Assembly (NCBI GenBank): GCA_019044685.2 | Contig: JAGTXX020000004.1 | Span: forward strand, 186,001-250,000 | DNA length: 64,000 bases | Origin: Nannochloris sp. 'desiccata' | Taxonomy: Eukaryota; Chlorophyta; Trebouxiophyceae; Chlorellales; Chlorellaceae | Reading direction: 5' to 3' | In this document: one piece after another, positions 1 through 10,917 of the stretch | Position numbering within the stretch: the stretch's first letter is position 1 | Layout: every line of letters begins with the position of its first letter | Notes under the pieces: generated by a model | The model's input: the letters and a program-made list of their open reading frames with translations, nothing else | Database searches by the model: none | Told to the model about the DNA's origin: nothing | Program-made: the position numbers and the translations under genes

Positions 1-1228
1 ACCACCAGACATCGTAGGTGTCGGTGCTGGAAGTTTCCATAGTCTTGCATGGACATCAGAAGGCCAATTATTCTCTTGGGGACGGAATAATGAAGGCCAA
101 TTAGGTCGTGCACTCGCTGCAACTGAATTAGATTTTTCAGTGTCACCGTCTGCGACAATATTTTTACCAGGAAAATATCAAGTAAAAAGCGCTACAGGCT
201 CTGGCGTAGCGACTTTCGTGATAACCACAGATGGTTTATTACTTGTAGTAGGTTCTTCGAAACGTGGCCAACTTGGCCTGGGCTCTGAGACTATTAGCAC
301 CAGTACTTTTCAACACATCCCTCTGCCGGGGAAGGTACTTTCTGTGGCTGCTGGCTGGGGTCACGCTGCTGCATTGGTAGAAGATGGCAGTAATACCAAA
401 ATGTATACATGGGGATGGCCTGCTCATGGCAGGCTAGGCCATTCTTTTGCCACTTGTAAAGAAGATGAAGTAGAGGAGGCCCTTGGTGGGCGGTGCGTTT
501 TTGAACCAAAAGAAATTGAACTTCTAAGGGGAGTTAAGATCAATTCAATAGCTTGTGGTATGGATTCTACATATGCCATTACTCAGGATGGCCGGCTGCT
601 ATCTTTTGGGGATAATTCACTAGGGCAGCTGGGAAGAACAGAAACAATGATGGAAAATTCCCAATTTATGGAAGTTCCGAAAGACGCTTCTGGTTGGGAA
701 GTACGCGTTCCTAGAGAATCCAACAGCTCCAAAGATGTAAAATTTAGGAAAATTGCCCCTGGATTAGGTCATTGCCTGGCTGTGACTGGTGGGGGCAGTG
801 TAATGAGCTGGGGGTGGAACACAGCTTCTCAAGTCGGGCTCGGGGAAATAGCTGAAAGCGAAAGGGAGATAGTCTATAGACCTAGATTGATATTCGGGGT
901 AGCGAAGAATAGATCCGCTATGATAGGCGCTGGGAGAGTCCATTCCGTGCTGATTACAGATGAGCTACACCAAGAAAAGGTAGTGACGCCCACCGCTTTT
1001 GGCCGGAACTGGCCAGGGAGCTTAACAATGGCATATACCTGGGGCTCTGCTGCAAATGGTAGGTTGGGCACAGGGACATATGAAGATGCGCCGTTTCCTG
1101 AGCTATTAAATTCTTTAGATGGTGAAATGATGGTGGATTTGGCCTGTGGAATGGATCATACACTCGTTCTTGTTGGGAGAGAAGCTAAAGGGCAGGGTCC
1201 ACTAACTGCCTTTTCTATTGAAGAATAA
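1..1228 (+). CDS. RCC1-repeat protein, 3' part (5' end outside window)
   Basis: The reading frame is open from base 2 to the stop at 1226-1228, giving about 408 residues. No ATG is needed inside the window because RCC1-type blades already appear in the first codons (VGAGSFHSLAW, then LFSWGRNNEGQLGR). Further blades follow with the family pattern of aromatic-x-W-G and a small-residue stretch before H-(S/T): YTWGWPAHGRLGH, LSFGDNSLGQLGR, MSWGWNTASQVGLGE and YTWGSAANGRLGTG, ending with LACGMDHTLVLV. The protein is therefore a beta-propeller of the RCC1/HERC/UVR8 superfamily. These include guanine-exchange factors, UV receptors and mitochondrial RCC1-like proteins, and the substrate cannot be named without the N-terminus. 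No intron is visible in this part. Confidence 0.9.
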   Translation, partial: PPDIVGVGAGSFHSLAWTSEGQLFSWGRNNEGQLGRALAATELDFSVSPSATIFLPGKYQVKSATGSGVATFVITTDGLLLVVGSSKRGQLGLGSETISTSTFQHIPLPGKVLSVAAGWGHAAALVEDGSNTKMYTWGWPAHGRLGHSFATCKEDEVEEALGGRCVFEPKEIELLRGVKINSIACGMDSTYAITQDGRLLSFGDNSLGQLGRTETMMENSQFMEVPKDASGWEVRVPRESNSSKDVKFRKIAPGLGHCLAVTGGGSVMSWGWNTASQVGLGEIAESEREIVYRPRLIFGVAKNRSAMIGAGRVHSVLITDELHQEKVVTPTAFGRNWPGSLTMAYTWGSAANGRLGTGTYEDAPFPELLNSLDGEMMVDLACGMDHTLVLVGREAKGQGPLTAFSIEE

Positions 1229-2452
1229 GGTTTATTTATGCGAAAAGTTATGTATAATGAAGTAAAATGAGAAGTAAAATGAGAAAATTAGAGGAGTATT
1301 CGGATAAAATAGAAGCAAAAGAAGAGGGGAAACACATCAGAATGGGCGCATGCCACGTCGGTGAACAGGAGTTCATCCAACTACGGTCATCTAGCATGAG
1401 CGCGCCAGAGGCAGAAGCCCCGGCACTGCACAGCAAATATTCCGCTCAGGCGTGCACCCTTTGTATCCGCATCTATGTTGAGGAGATTGTCTAGTTTGTA
1501 GAAACTAAGCAAAGAGTATCGTCTAAATAATACGTCCTGTATGAGTTTAGTCGATGGCAAATAGGGAAGGGAGGAGGCTCTTGTAGTGGCGAGTGTTTTT
1601 ACAAATTTGAATTATGGGTGGTAGGAGCTTTCAACATGTGATTAACGCCTGCTAATGATTATCTGCAGTATGATAGCTGCCATTGCTGCAATACAGGAGA
1701 CGCTGACATGAGTTTCTAAAACTTTTAAATGCGCATGCAGAGCAACACGTATGCATGCTTTGTGGAAACGAGCTATTTTGTAGCTGCAAGACCGGTGTAG
1801 ACCATTCAGATAGGTTTTATAATTGTGGGTATCGGTTCTCAAGTGATTTGAGTTTGACATTTTTTGACATTTTGGAGGATCGACACGTCTGAAATTGCCA
1901 AGGATAAGAGATCAGAGTTTAAGGTGAATATAGAGCTTTCAGCGTGCATTAGCTATGAAATTAGTTGTTCTCAAGTTGCAAAAATCGTTTTATGAGGACA
2001 GGAGAGCTGTGAATGGAGACATCTTGATAGATGGCTTGCTCCAACTGCCCAGCCGCTGAGCGTTCACCGGAGTCGCCAACAACTTCTTGCTTAAAAATTC
2101 TAGCAGACAGTTCGACTCAAGTCCAACATACACTCGAAACTCCCTGCAGAAGAAACTCCATACTAATCTCGCATTGTCTACTGGCATAGGTGAATCTCCT
2201 TGTATAGGGGTGGCCTGAAGTTTACCCGGCTTCTCAGGATCCCTCGCGTCACCCTGTTGGGGTCATTTGGTTTCTACTCATAAGCTGCAGTTCATTTCTC
2301 TTTTCAATGTATTCAAAGTACAGTTAACAATCTCACAAGCTTAGCTTAGTTACTACAAAGAAAAACAAGGCATCAACGCGATATCATTCATTCAGCGTTT
2401 CTACTCAATAATAAATTAAGGAGCTCTTTCTTTTTTATTTCATTTCTTCTCT
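1229..2452. other. intergenic, no supported gene; holds dispersed repeat copy A
   Basis: This 1.2-kb interval separates two convergent genes. Several frames of 60-75 codons stay open, but none has a coding-like composition, a recognisable motif or splice partners. The only structured element is the repeat copy at 2201-2275. The remainder is presumably 3' untranslated sequence of both neighbours plus spacer. Confidence 0.5.
2201..2275 (+). repeat. dispersed intergenic repeat, copy A
   Basis: The segment contains AGGGGTGGCCTGAAGTTT, then about 15 nt, then GATCCCT, CACCCTGTTG and GGTCATTTGGTTT. The same order of blocks occurs on the opposite strand at 6484-6545 (copy B). A 17-nt part, ATAGGGGTGGCCTGAAG, occurs again on the minus strand at about 36140-36156 (copy C). 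No coding potential is seen. Confidence 0.6.
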
Positions 2453-3247
2453 TCAAGGGGACCCAGGAACTGCTGTAATCGGTGTAGCAGCAGGCTGGGA
2501 AGGAGGAACAACAGCAGATGTAGGTACAGGAGGATTAGCACGGTTTACCACGACTACTTCCTCAGCATTATCACGACCACCAAGATTAATATTCTCCGGA
2601 ATTTCTCCAGCCGCAACTCCTCCTGTATTCTCATTACCACGAGGGATTACTTTAGAAGAAAGCGACGATAAACTCGCCCCCAGCTTACGAAATCCAGATC
2701 CAACCGCTTCTGTTGCGTTTGCTACCGCTGGCTGTTCAAAAACCTTTGTTGTTGCCGACCTTACAGAGGAACCCGCCTTTGTAAGAGCAGCGGTGGTGCT
2801 TTGCATAACAGAAGAGTCACGAACAGCTTCCACAGCATTCCCAGCACGCTCTGAAATTCTTAATTTACTGTCAAAGTCTTGAACTGAGTGTACTGTAGCA
2901 GTAGCTGCAGCTCCCATGACCTTTGCTACGTCTTTAGTGCTGGAGGTAACGCGATCAGCGGCTCTGCTGCGGGTGACTTCTCCCATACCGATTCCAAAAT
3001 CTTCTTGCACTTCAAAGACTTCATGTTGGCAATCTACGTTAATGTTATCCTGGAGCCAGGCAAGAAGAAGTGCAGGGTCGCTGACATCCCATAAAGAAGT
3101 TGAAATTGAACCAGAAGTAGGGACGAGCATTCTGCATTTGAACTCTTCTGGCAGTCTTTTGTTGGCGATAAAATCTTGTAAGAGAATTGTGCTGAACGCT
3201 ACTTTAGCCGTAACGGCATTCACAGTGTGCACAGCTAAGATCAACAT
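2453..3247 (-). CDS. uncharacterised helical protein, 264 aa
   Basis: A single uninterrupted frame starts at ATG 3247. I do not recognise the family. The first ~85 residues look globular (hydrophobic strands, then LWDVSDPALLLAWLQDN and a Cys-His pair). Residues ~95-200 are Ala/Ser/Val/Thr-rich with amphipathic-helix spacing (KDVAKVMGAAATATVHSVQDF and similar). This resembles the C-terminal helical tails of plant BPA1-like RNA-binding or membrane-associated proteins, but no RRM is evident. The last ~60 residues are Pro/Val-rich and probably disordered. It ends tail-to-tail with the RCC1 gene and has LAP behind it on the same strand. Composition and length argue for a real gene; function is unknown. 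Confidence 0.65.
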   Translation of the reverse strand: MLILAVHTVNAVTAKVAFSTILLQDFIANKRLPEEFKCRMLVPTSGSISTSLWDVSDPALLLAWLQDNINVDCQHEVFEVQEDFGIGMGEVTRSRAADRVTSSTKDVAKVMGAAATATVHSVQDFDSKLRISERAGNAVEAVRDSSVMQSTTAALTKAGSSVRSATTKVFEQPAVANATEAVGSGFRKLGASLSSLSSKVIPRGNENTGGVAAGEIPENINLGGRDNAEEVVVVNRANPPVPTSAVVPPSQPAATPITAVPGSP

Positions 3248-3481
3248 AATATAATTTGTTTGAACTGATCAGTCTTGTTAGTTTGTTATTTTGGTTTCAA
3301 AGTCTTAACATGCGGCGAACTCTTCACTATGATTTAGATAAAAATAGTAAATTTCGCTTCTGGATCACAGGCAAGCTTCTATAAACAAGAGAAAAGCCTT
3401 CATAACCCCAGCGCCGCAATCTCAACTCACTAGCAGTTCCTGACAACTAACTGCCTCCTACGAGTTAAGTTGCCTCTCAAC

Positions 3482-5188
3482 TTACTTCTTATACCTTCTC
3501 TGAAGGAACTCAAACAATCCTCTCAACGCATACGCCTCTCCACCCTCAGGTCTACCAGGCTTTGAAGAATTATTATAACCCATTGTATCAATATGAACCC
3601 AAGCAACATCTTTAGCGTCTTTCACAAATTCTTGTAAAAACAACGCAGCAGTAATAGCACCACCATATCCCCCTTCGCTGCATGAATAAATATCAGCCAC
3701 TTTAGAATCCAACATCTTGCGGTAGGGTTGATGCAAAGGCATCCTCCATAAAGGATCATTTACTTCCCTTGCCGCCTTGATCAAATCATCAGCAACGGCA
3801 TCATCATTACAGAACAACGCAGGGAGTTCAGTACCCAAAGCAACCCTCGCAGCACCAGTTAATGTCGCTGCATCGATAATAATCTCAGGATTCTCTTTAA
3901 TAGCTTCAGCTAACGCATCACAGAGAATGAGTCGTCCTTCGGCATCTGTATTGCCATTCTCAACGGTGATCCCAGCACGAGTTTGTAATACATCCAAAGG
4001 GCGGTAGGCGTTACCAGAAACAGAATTCTCAACAGTAGGGATAAGTACTCTTAGAGAAATAGGCAATCCAGTTGCCATTACAGTATGTGCTAATGCTAAG
4101 ATCAGCGCACTCCCGCCCATGTCTTTTTTCATCAATTTCATTGCAGATGCCGGTTTCAAGTCCAGGCCACCAGTATCGAATGAAACTCCTTTACCCACCA
4201 AGGTCACTTTAGGTAAAGAAGCAGCATCGATGGTGCCTTTAGGAGTCCAGCGTAAGTCTACTAAGTGAGGGGGGTTGATGGATGCTCTACCGACCATGTG
4301 TATAGCGGGATAATTCTCTATTAAAAGATCATCCCCAACAATGACATTAGAAGACGCGCCATGGGTAGTGGCCAATTGGACAGCTTCAGCAGCGATATCT
4401 TGAGGGGTCATATCTTCAGCGGGGGTGGTGACCATATCCCGAGCAAGGAAGAACCCTTGAGCAAGGGCAGAGACGACAGAATGATCAGAGCCTTCAGGCC
4501 AAATTAAACTTGCTTTAGGTCCAGACCCTTCAAAGGATTCTTTCTGATCATTGTCTTCTTTCTTAGATTTGTAACGGTCGAAAGAATAAGTGCCCAAAGC
4601 CCAGCCAAGAGCAGCAGAATTGGCATTGATTGCACCGGTGAGAGAATAGGTGCCCGAAGGTAATTTGGAGGGCAAACCAGCGTACGCCCACAGCTCTTCA
4701 GGGTTATCTACCCCACAGATCACACGGTCAATACCACCATCAGAGGATGGGATCACACAGATCTCGCCATCTTTGCCCTTGAATTGAGTAGCGGTGACCC
4801 AAGCATTGATGGTCGTGGGTTGTTCAGTAAGCCAAGAATCAAAGGAACCCTTGCTGATGCATTCAATAGTGGTTACAGACGCATTAGCTGCAGGTCCATC
4901 GACCAAGGCTTGGACGCTGCTGCTGGCTGCACGAGGGAAGCAGACTGACTGACCAGCACGGGCGACGGAAGAAGATGTGACATTCATGATTGTGAGATGC
5001 CGACGGGGAACTCTGGACGTAATGGCGAGTCTGGGTAGCTTGGATTGAGAAGAGGATGATGAAGGCTTGAGATCAAATGCGTTTCTAGGAAGTGAGCTTG
5101 TAGAAGAGGAACGAGCGGTGAAAACAATCCTGTGAATTAAAGGAACTTGATCAGCCTTGCTGCCGAGAACTGCTGTCGCACGGCGCAT
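3482..5188 (-). CDS. leucyl aminopeptidase, family M17
   Basis: This intronless gene encodes 568 residues from ATG 5188. M17 enzymes are hexameric two-metal peptidases that remove N-terminal Leu and other residues, and in plants they act in stroma or cytosol as peptidase and chaperone. The M17 signature NTDAEGRL is present near residue 411. The metal and active-site lysine loop GKGVSFDTGGLDLK lies near residue 330, followed by KKDMGG, and the zinc-ligand region includes DAATLTGA. The first ~75 residues are Ser/Arg-rich with few acids (MRRATAVLGSKADQ...), which suggests an organelle transit peptide. It is head-to-head with the SR-protein gene, with 242 bp between start codons, probably a shared promoter. 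Confidence 0.93.
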   Translation of the reverse strand: MRRATAVLGSKADQVPLIHRIVFTARSSSTSSLPRNAFDLKPSSSSSQSKLPRLAITSRVPRRHLTIMNVTSSSVARAGQSVCFPRAASSSVQALVDGPAANASVTTIECISKGSFDSWLTEQPTTINAWVTATQFKGKDGEICVIPSSDGGIDRVICGVDNPEELWAYAGLPSKLPSGTYSLTGAINANSAALGWALGTYSFDRYKSKKEDNDQKESFEGSGPKASLIWPEGSDHSVVSALAQGFFLARDMVTTPAEDMTPQDIAAEAVQLATTHGASSNVIVGDDLLIENYPAIHMVGRASINPPHLVDLRWTPKGTIDAASLPKVTLVGKGVSFDTGGLDLKPASAMKLMKKDMGGSALILALAHTVMATGLPISLRVLIPTVENSVSGNAYRPLDVLQTRAGITVENGNTDAEGRLILCDALAEAIKENPEIIIDAATLTGAARVALGTELPALFCNDDAVADDLIKAAREVNDPLWRMPLHQPYRKMLDSKVADIYSCSEGGYGGAITAALFLQEFVKDAKDVAWVHIDTMGYNNSSKPGRPEGGEAYALRGLFEFLQRRYKK

Positions 5189-5430
5189 AACTTAGAAGGG
5201 CAAATGGTGCCGTATCTTTAATGAACTGTTTCTGCAGGCTGGCGTTTATATAATGGATCTGCACATTTCAGTGTGCTTTCCAAGGCCAGGCCCTCTCGAT
5301 CTCGATGCCTGAGGTGGACCGAAACTTTTCGGAGCAAAAACCCGCCATGAAGTCGACAGAGCGCAAATCAAACAACATTTCTCAAATCTTGCCTTCGATG
5401 GCACTATAAAACCTGCGTAGCTAGAGCACT

Positions 5431-6445
5431 ATGACCAAGGTTTGGGTCGGTGAGTTGCGGAAAGAGATCTGTCAAGCCTTATAATGGCTAGTGCTGAAAA
5501 ACCTCAATCTTGCCCTCGTTTTCTCTCCTGTGGTGTGTAAATGTATGCTATGATGATAGATATGTCAAAGATCTGCTTTTGAAATTCCTTTTTGATTTGA
5601 TGCAGGCAACTTGCTAAGCCTTGGCAGTGGGGTCTCAAGCCGAGAGATAATCGATGTTTTTGCAAAGTTCGGTCCTCTAAGTAACGTAGACCTTACTTTA
5701 GGCAGATCTAATAAATTCGGTAAGCGATTGAACAATAATTAGATCGTTTCAGAACATATCTTGTCGGCTTTCTCATTTTTGGCCGTCTTGCTGTTTCTTC
5801 CCTCAACTAGGGTTTATTACCTTTGATAACGCCAAAGACGCGCATGAAGCTGTCAAAGAACTAGAAAATAACAAATGGGGTTTCAGAGTCGAGATTTCTG
5901 TTCAAAATGCTGGCAAAGAGCGCGAAGATGGGGAAATTGATCATGGCCGCCGCCTCCGTCGTGGCAGCCGTAGTGAAAATCGTAATCACACATCAAGGGA
6001 TTTGAGGGATGATATTCATCGGGGCCGCTCAGTAAGCCCTCGCCCTGACCACAGAGACTCTCGCGATCGCCGACTCCGCCGCCACCGCCGCCGTTCTTCT
6101 TATAGCAGCGACACTAGTAATAGCCGCCGCTCTCGAAGCAGGAGCATTACTCCTCCACGCACGAATCGATATTCCGCTTACTGGCATGGTAGGTCTCACA
6201 AACAACGCAGTCCTAGTATCAGTAGCAGTGGTGGCAGCAGTCGATCACCTAGAAGGGAGAGAAGAGGCAGTGATGATGCTTCTGGCCGCCACCGTCAAAA
6301 TAATCGTCGCAGCAACCATGGCAGCTTGAAGAGAATTCCTTCTCCCAAGGCTAGGTCGACTTCTCCTGTGGTGGTTGCGAGGTCCCCTAAAGCTCGCTCT
6401 CCTCTGCCTCGCGATAGCGAAGTGAAAGGACGTCGCCTTAAATAA
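5431..6445 (+). CDS. SR splicing factor (RRM + RS domain), 255 aa
   Basis: There are three exons: 5431-5449, 5606-5719 and 5811-6445, all joined in phase 1 at GT-AG introns. The spliced product starts MTKVWVGNL, an RNP2 motif. An RNP1-like GFITFDNAKDA follows across the second junction, then WGFRVEIS, as at the end of SRSF3/SRSF7 and plant RSZ RRMs. After residue ~80 the chain is Arg/Ser-rich with many RS, SRS and SPR repeats to the end. There is no zinc knuckle. The role is that of SR proteins: exon definition and spliceosome recruitment in the nucleus, regulated by RS phosphorylation. This fits an intron-bearing genome. The start is set by the RNP2 strand beginning at residue 2. Confidence 0.88.
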
Positions 6446-6940
6446 ATCTCAGTGCGCGAGAAAAACAAAACAAACAAAACAAAATAACCTCAACAGGGTG
6501 CCCGAAGGGATCGTGAAACTTCAGACCACCCCTGTTGAAAACAATACTTAAATCAGCCGACGCCAGTTGCGTTTACAAGATCACTGCGGAGTATTTTCTT
6601 AAGTGCATGTCGTGTGCAGTAGAATTTAGAGTTGTAAGAGGGTGAAGTACATTTGCATTTTATGAAGAGAGTCTCGGCGAAGAAAGAAGTCCCAAAGGTT
6701 TGACCGAGTGAAAATGCAAATTTAATGCGCTTTTGGTAAGGTAAGCAGTGTAATATAAAATGTCCATATAGTGTAATTAAGTCAAGTGTATTTCTGTTGG
6801 AGCATCCGCTTTACAAGGTTGAGATTGCTGAACCATTTGTATCGATTGACGAAATTAACAAGATGCATTGCCTTTGAACGGGCGAATAGAATAACCTTGC
6901 CAGAATAGGATCATCTAAATATCTGCATCATACCTGCAAT
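6446..6940. other. intergenic, repeat copy B, no gene seen
   Basis: This interval lies between the SR-protein stop and the proposed first exon of the ABCA gene. It holds repeat copy B at 6484-6545 and an A/C-rich run (AACAAAACAAACAAAAC) just before it. The rest is AT-rich with no convincing reading frame. Confidence 0.5.
6484..6545 (-). repeat. dispersed intergenic repeat, copy B
   Basis: Read on the minus strand it runs TCAACAGGGGTGGTCTGAAG, TTTCAC, GATCCCTTCGGGCACCCTG, TTGAGGTTATTTTGTTT. The blocks match copy A at 2201-2275 in the same order. The ends TCAACAGGGGTG and CACCCTGTTGA are near-perfect inverted repeats, so this copy could fold into a hairpin. Confidence 0.6.
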
Positions 6941-9900
6941 ATGAAGGAATCTGAAAGAAGGTATAAATATAACTAGTCCCATATTTTTGAGCTCAGCGTT
7001 CCATCCTTGATCTTTACCCAAAAAACTATCAACAGCTTGTCTTAATCGCATTTATTACTACATCTTCATGCGCTGTGTTCTTGTTCTATTTCTCCGTCAA
7101 CTAATTGCAGAACCAGGGCTTCATTCTTAGTGCAAGCCAACGCTCTCACCAGGAAAAATCTCTCCTTTCAAAAACGTAAGTGGGGAGCCAACGTCTGCCT
7201 TCTCACGTCCCCCTTCCTCATCTGCGTGATGCTTTACGTCTTACAAGAGACCATCAACGCACAACTTGACTCACGTAGCTTCCGTTGTGGCTGTAAATGT
7301 CTCTCGTGCTGCGATTGGGTACCTGTTAGAAATGCCACTTCTCAAGGCGGCATTGACTATTTTTACGATTGCTTTAATGCTACTGATGACCGGCCCTGTT
7401 CCCCCTACGCCTCCTGTTCCGCATATGACGACACAGAATGTGGATATCTATTTTCTACAGCAGATCAAGTGGGTTTTTGTGAAGTACAGCAACCTCCTTT
7501 ATGGCCTGCTTTACTTCAAATTCCTCGTCGGCAATTTCGAACTGCCAAGTACCCAGAAATAGACCCGCAGGGCATCCCTCCACCCCAAAACTTACCTCCA
7601 GAGGCTACAGCAATGCTTTATACTGGTGAATATAAAGAAATCGCATCAAAATTAATGGATTCTATGTGGAACCGGGGTCAAACAATCACTGAAGCAGCCC
7701 AGGCAGCGTATTTACGAGCACAAGCAACTGGCCAAAATATCCCTACTTCTACAGAAGGAAGTAATATTGCCAGTGAAAAGGATTTTGTAGAAGCTGCAGG
7801 TTCTCTTACACGTGGTTTATATGAATTTGGCCTTGTCATGGGTACTTCTTCTTTCACTTCTGTTACCATGTTGATGGAACCGGCATTCGTGGCTACGAGC
7901 AGTGGGAGCGCAGATGGAGCTACCAGTCGTCCTCCTTTATATTTTGCACAACCCAACTGTAGTACATTAACTACTGAAGATCTGGAAACTTTGGCTCGTA
8001 TTGGTGAAGCTATTACCAATATGACTGGCTTTCCCGTAGAATGTGTCAGTTTGCCGCCCGCTCAGCAGTTGACTTATCAGTTAATGAATGATCAAGTCTA
8101 TGCTGGCTGGTTATCTTCCGAATCTGTAGTCAGGAATGAATCTATTTATCAGTTAACCAAATCTGAGATTGCTACTGCAACGCATCCTGTCCAAGAATAT
8201 CCTGGAGCCTTGTACGATTGGCGGGACACAGACCCCGCTTCTGGACGCTTCCGAGTAGCTGTTTGGGTGAATAATAGCAACGTCGCTCGAGATCCTGGTA
8301 TACCAGATATTCAGAGATGGTCACAGCCTGTAAATCTTGCGGCAAATGCTTATCTAAAACAAATCGCTGGCCCGGCAGCTTCCGCTCGCTTGGCGGGTGT
8401 TCGAGACATGCCCAAAGGAGCTACCCGTTTGTCTTTGGATTTCAGTTCTTTACTCGGTCCATTGTTTATGATGTGGTTTTTCCAATTAATGCTACCAATC
8501 AACGTCTACAGCTTGGTGCATGAAAAGGAACACCACTTGAGAATTATGCAGAGAATGCAAGGGCTTGGTGAAGGTGCCTACTATGCAGTTCATTATTTAT
8601 GGATGGTCGGGATGTACTGTGTTTTCGCTGCTATTTTCGTAGCAGTAGGCTCTGGAATAGGTCTGAAAATCTTTACTTTGAACAGCTATGGCGTCCAAAT
8701 TGTATTTTACCTCCTTTGGGGTAATTTGTTAGCTTCCTTTAGCTTCTTTTTTGCCTCGGTAATGAAGGAAGCTCGTCCTGCTGTACTACTAGCTGTTATT
8801 TATGTTATTATTACTGGATTTGTTGCTAATTTAGTGATGGTACAGTATGTTGAACAGGGACCTATGTGGGTGGCTGATGTTATGCAGCTTATTCCTGCCT
8901 TCTCGCTCTTTCGAGGACTGTACGAACTCGCTCAGTACGCTTTCTTGGCTGATAGAAATGGGGGCAAAGGGCTTACGTGGAATAAAATGTTGGACCCAGA
9001 CTGTGGTATGGCTCAAGTATGGCTGTATTTACTTGTAGAATGGGCTTTATTCCCTTTGATTGCGTTTTGGTTGGAGCAAGTGACTGGTGCGGGGACTGGG
9101 GTGAAGAGACACCCCTTGTTTTTCCTAGGAATGCGGCATTCGGAGACCAAAAAAATGAAGAAATTAACAAAGGATACTAAGAAGAATAAGAATCTGATGA
9201 TCGGTGGGGAAAGCTCTCTCAATACAGCGACTGAAGAAGATAATAATGCGTCTTTTAATTCTCCTAGGAGTGCTTCCCAAGCTACCCAGATCCAATCCCC
9301 TACTCTGGATTATTATTACGGTGCTGCCCCAGCCGCTGGAGCCGCTTTGAGCCCTAAACTGACCACCGAAGGCATTGAAACAGCTCCAAATAAGACATCG
9401 AAAACATCTACAATTGCAGATGCGTCACATATGGTAGCTAGAGCTGTCAGTTCTGTTGCAAGGAAAGTAACTTCTGTCAGACTGGATCTCGGTGACGCCA
9501 GCGGAAGCGGGGCCATCAACCACATAGAGCAAAATAACAATGAAATTCAGCCTGGTGATTCTAACAGCGACAGCGAAAATTCTGTGACACGTGGTATATA
9601 CCAAGAAGGTGCAGACGTTTCTGCAGAACGTACCCGGGTAGAGAATCTCTGGCAAAAATGGTCTAGTCAACAATCTTCATCCCAAAATTCAAAAAATTTG
9701 CAAAGTCCCGCTGCAATCCTACTCCACCATTTACGCAAAATTTATCCTATTAAAAATGGAAATCAACCGAAAATCGCTGTTCATGACTTATCTTTAGCCA
9801 TAGATCGCTGTGAATGCTTTGGATTACTAGGTCCTAATGGGGCTGGTAAAACGACAACCATCAGAATGATGGAAGGCTTTTTGGACCCGTCAAGTGGCGA

Positions 9901-10693
9901 CATTCTAATCGAGGGGTTATCTATTCCAGGAGATATCGAATCTATTTATGGATTAATGGGTGCCTGCCCACAACATGATCTGCTGTGGGAAGGCCTCACT
10001 GCACGAGAGCATTTGTTTTTTTATGGAAGATTGAAAAATCTTGGTGGGGCGGTTTTGAAAAGAGCGGTTGATGATGGTTTGCGATCTGTGAATTTGTTTG
10101 ATGTTGGGGATAATTTGGTATCTAGTTATAGTGGAGGTATGAAACGAAGGTTATCTGTCGCTATTGCGCTTATGGGAGACCCTCTCGTTGTGTATTTAGA
10201 TGAACCCTCTACTGGATTAGACCCGTCATCTCGACATTTACTTTGGGAAGTGATTAAAAACGCACGGAAGAATAAAGCAGTTGTATTGACTACCCACTCA
10301 ATGGAAGAAGCGGAAGCTTTGTGTGATCGGTTGGGTATTTTTGTAGGTGGAAGATTGCAGTGTGTAGGAAATCCAAAAGACTTGACTGCTAGATTTGGCG
10401 GGTATCTTTCTTTTACTATTACAACTCCCCCACATCAAGAAGCTGCTGCAGCAAAGGTAGTGAAATCTATATCACCAAATGCACGGTTGGTGTATGCGTT
10501 GGGAGGTACTCAAAAGTATGAGCTGCCTTTAAGTGAGGTTGAAGTGGACGGGTGCTTCCGAAGGATGGAGGAGGTGAAGTTAAGGAAAGAATTAGAAGTG
10601 CTGGACTGGGGGGTCTCTAATGCTACCTTGGAAGAGGTGTTTATTAAGATTACGAGAGATGCCGGTGTGCAGATGTCTGCATGGACAGGTTGA
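6941..10693 (+). CDS. ABC transporter, subfamily A, half-size (about 1200 aa)
   Basis: The main exon is 7111-10693. Just upstream is a TGCAG acceptor, and no in-frame ATG follows the stop at 7043. A 20-nt first exon 6941-6960 (MKESER) fits the phase exactly and gives RRTRASFLVQANALTRKNLS, the typical start of plant ABCA (ATH) proteins. A TATA-like string at 6962 makes this first exon less certain. One transmembrane helix (~residues 32-50) precedes a large Cys-rich non-cytosolic loop. A cluster of about six helices follows at ~460-670, then a low-complexity linker. The ATPase domain has Walker [10 protein letters not shown], signature [10 protein letters not shown], Walker B VVYLDEPSTGLDP and the switch His in LTTHSMEEA. 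It is expected to move lipids or amphiphiles. Confidence 0.9.
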
Positions 10694-10917
10694 AATCGTT
10701 GTTAGATCAGCAGGGAATCGGCGATCTCACACAGCAGCAGAGTTGGAGCTGCTCCTCTTGAGGTCCTTAAAACCTTTTTGTTGTTCATTAAAAATTTAAT
10801 CTTTTCTATTGATAAATCTTTCTATTGTAATATTTGGTTGTTCAAGATCAAAAGCAATAGCGCATTATTTGTGCACAAATTTTTGCAGAGTGATCATCTT
10901 GGTTTTAATCTCCAACG

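Noticed and set aside
1990..2187. 65-codon minus-strand frame with a TGCAG inside it
   Set aside because: No upstream exon or family feature supports it, and it lies between two convergent genes in a stretch that otherwise looks like 3' flank.
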